Positions 63,753-64,000 of a stretch of 64,000 nt of DNA are shown piece by piece. The notes under the pieces are model-generated. The model saw nothing but the letters and a program-made list of their open reading frames with translations, was not told the DNA's origin and did no database searches. This stretch comes from Pegoplata infirma (lineage: Eukaryota; Arthropoda; Insecta; Diptera; Anthomyiidae). Every line of letters begins with the position of its first letter. The first letter of the stretch is position 1. The position numbers were made by a program, and so were the translations under genes. Location: positions 67,386,040 to 67,450,039 of the forward strand of contig OY992537.1 of NCBI GenBank assembly GCA_963921195.1, written 5' to 3'.

Positions 63753-64000
63753 CAAGTAAAAAAGTTAAATTCGACATTACTTAATGAATTGATACCCTCC
63801 ACAATGATATTTTTTGTAAAAATGTGTTTGTTCTTGTTAAAATACCATTCGGCATCGAATTCTGATTCCTCTGCTTGAAATTCCCAAGCATCTCACAACT
63901 TCCGGCCTTAGACCAAGTGTTCCCCGGTAATGTCATTAAGGCATCCGTCTGATGACAGCTAAAGTGAGAAGGCGTACAGTACTGAGTATCCAGAGTGCAT
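63753..64000 (-). mobile_element. Inverted INE-1-like tail, then unrecognised sequence
   Basis: AACAAGTAAAAAAGTTAAATT and GATACCCTCCACAATG mark an INE tail at about 63753-63802. From 63850 the sequence (GCATCTCACAACTTCCGG, GGCATCCGTCTGATGAC) is of higher GC and unrecognised, and runs off the window. Confidence 0.55.

Overview
The window reads as intergenic or intronic DNA of a higher dipteran fly, possibly a calyptrate such as a blowfly or house-fly relative. The evidence is a very AT-rich composition, many copies of INE-1/DINE-1-like Helentron elements (TATACCC start, GTCC/GTCT runs, sub-terminal hairpin, CACTTGTT-type end), LOA-like and RTE-like non-LTR fragments, Tc1 and hAT elements, and no long host reading frame. 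The organism call is an inference. I see no host protein-coding gene, no rRNA, no CRISPR array and no intact transposase.

Layout. 0-5 kb: small fold-back repeats, a CCCAG-ended MITE carrying a tRNA-Ile-like piece, and half of a composite TIR element. 5.5-8.4 kb: an AT-rich block bounded by a 15-bp inverted match (TA + CCCGAGTAAAAAT). It holds one tRNA-like unit and a 216-bp tandem array in which each unit carries a tRNA T-arm/B-box motif. 9-18 kb: MITEs ending in CACTCAAAA with TA duplications, a ~50-bp-period degenerate satellite, and an RNase H relic. 18-26 kb: a MITE, a ~100-bp tandem array interrupted by an insert between 80-bp direct repeats, a small palindrome, INE copies, and a 2.5-kb inverted repeat. 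27-31 kb: GATGAAAA arrays and satellite split by an INE copy. 31-34 kb: the window's most coding-like part. It is an LOA-like retrotransposon 5' end (ORF1 and the start of ORF2, minus strand), inserted in or captured by a composite TIR element. A hAT MITE with a second hAT MITE inside it was later inserted upstream of ORF1.

35-45 kb: a MITE split by INE, then a series of fold-back elements. These include a hAT-like palindrome (37.5-39.8 kb) holding a Stowaway-like MITE, a second palindrome holding an RTE-like C-terminal fragment with 13-bp duplications and an INE copy, and a 2,081-bp near-perfect hAT-like palindrome at 42.3-44.4 kb. 44.7-47.2 kb: the best-bounded copy of the composite TIR element. 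48-54 kb: more MITEs, a dispersed repeat pair, INE copies and palindromes. 54.3-56.6 kb: a decayed Tc1 transposon with IR/DR termini, split by a MITE. 58-60.6 kb: an INE copy split by two MITEs. 62.9-63.6 kb: an inverted second copy of the 2.9-3.6 kb MITE.

The genes do not form a pathway. The window records repeated nested insertion, and the order of events can be read from target-site duplications and split elements. All calls were made by eye from motifs, inverted repeats and partial translations; alignments and database searches were not run.
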